From DATBHZ01 sp036557185 (lineage in GTDB: Bacteria; Actinomycetota; Acidimicrobiia; IMCC26256; JAENVU01), in assembly GCA_036557185.1 (NCBI GenBank), contig DATBHZ010000018.1, forward strand, positions 1 through 22,974: 22,974 nucleotides of DNA, read 5' to 3'. The position numbers and the translations under genes are program-made. The first letter of the stretch is position 1, and the number at the start of each line of letters is the position of its first letter. Shown here piece by piece: positions 22,009-22,974 of this stretch. The notes under the pieces were generated by a model. It searched no databases and was not told the origin of the DNA. It saw nothing but the letters and a program-made list of their open reading frames with translations.

Positions 22009-22974
<966 letters not shown>

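Overview
This is a GC-rich actinobacterial chromosomal window. The partial 16S rRNA gene at the right end, the argCJBDFRGH gene order and the abundance of GTG starts all fit Actinobacteria. The 16S text and overall style suggest an Acidimicrobiia-like lineage, but that class-level placement is my inference and was not tested by alignment.

Layout. (1) 87-2010, minus strand: a tightly overlapping three-gene unit of two small MaoC/hotdog-fold proteins and a GT-B glycosyltransferase. (2) 2055-10596, plus strand: a complete arginine operon, argC-argJ-argB-argD-argF-argR-argG-argH. It converts glutamate (through the ArgJ acetyl cycle) to ornithine, then citrulline, argininosuccinate and arginine, and it encodes its own repressor. 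A compact promoter/operator at 2019-2055 has two ARG-box-like palindromes over the -35 and -10, and argC is probably leaderless. (3) 10648-15808, plus strand: a cytochrome P450, a membrane-anchored LamG-like protein coupled to an OafA-type acyltransferase, and an AftB-like GT-C glycosyltransferase. (4) 15836-18220, minus strand: a class A penicillin-binding protein with two PASTA domains, divergent from tyrS (18292-19506). (5) 19503-21473, minus strand: a second AftB-like GT-C protein behind a 75-residue membrane protein of unknown function. (6) 21531-22974, plus strand: the rRNA promoter, a leader of about 450 bases and the first ~966 bases of 16S rRNA. Regions 3-5 look like a cell-envelope neighbourhood.

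The most unusual feature is an ~86-base repeat present three times: just after the glycosyltransferase stop (1-85, minus), between argB and argD (5121-5206), and between argG and argH (9102-9189). Each copy lies directly at a gene's 3' end, in that gene's orientation. Each carries two hairpins, one of which shows paired compensatory changes between copies. In the two arg copies the repeat ends in a Shine-Dalgarno sequence for the next gene and contains a 28-29 codon micro-ORF joined to its neighbours by ATGA or closely spaced stop/start codons. Removing either arg copy would restore the 4-base stop/start overlap typical of the rest of the operon, so it looks like a small element that inserts harmlessly at ATGA junctions.

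Most transcription units in the window begin with a TANNNT-like -10 placed 5-8 bases before ATG/GTG, so leaderless mRNAs appear common.
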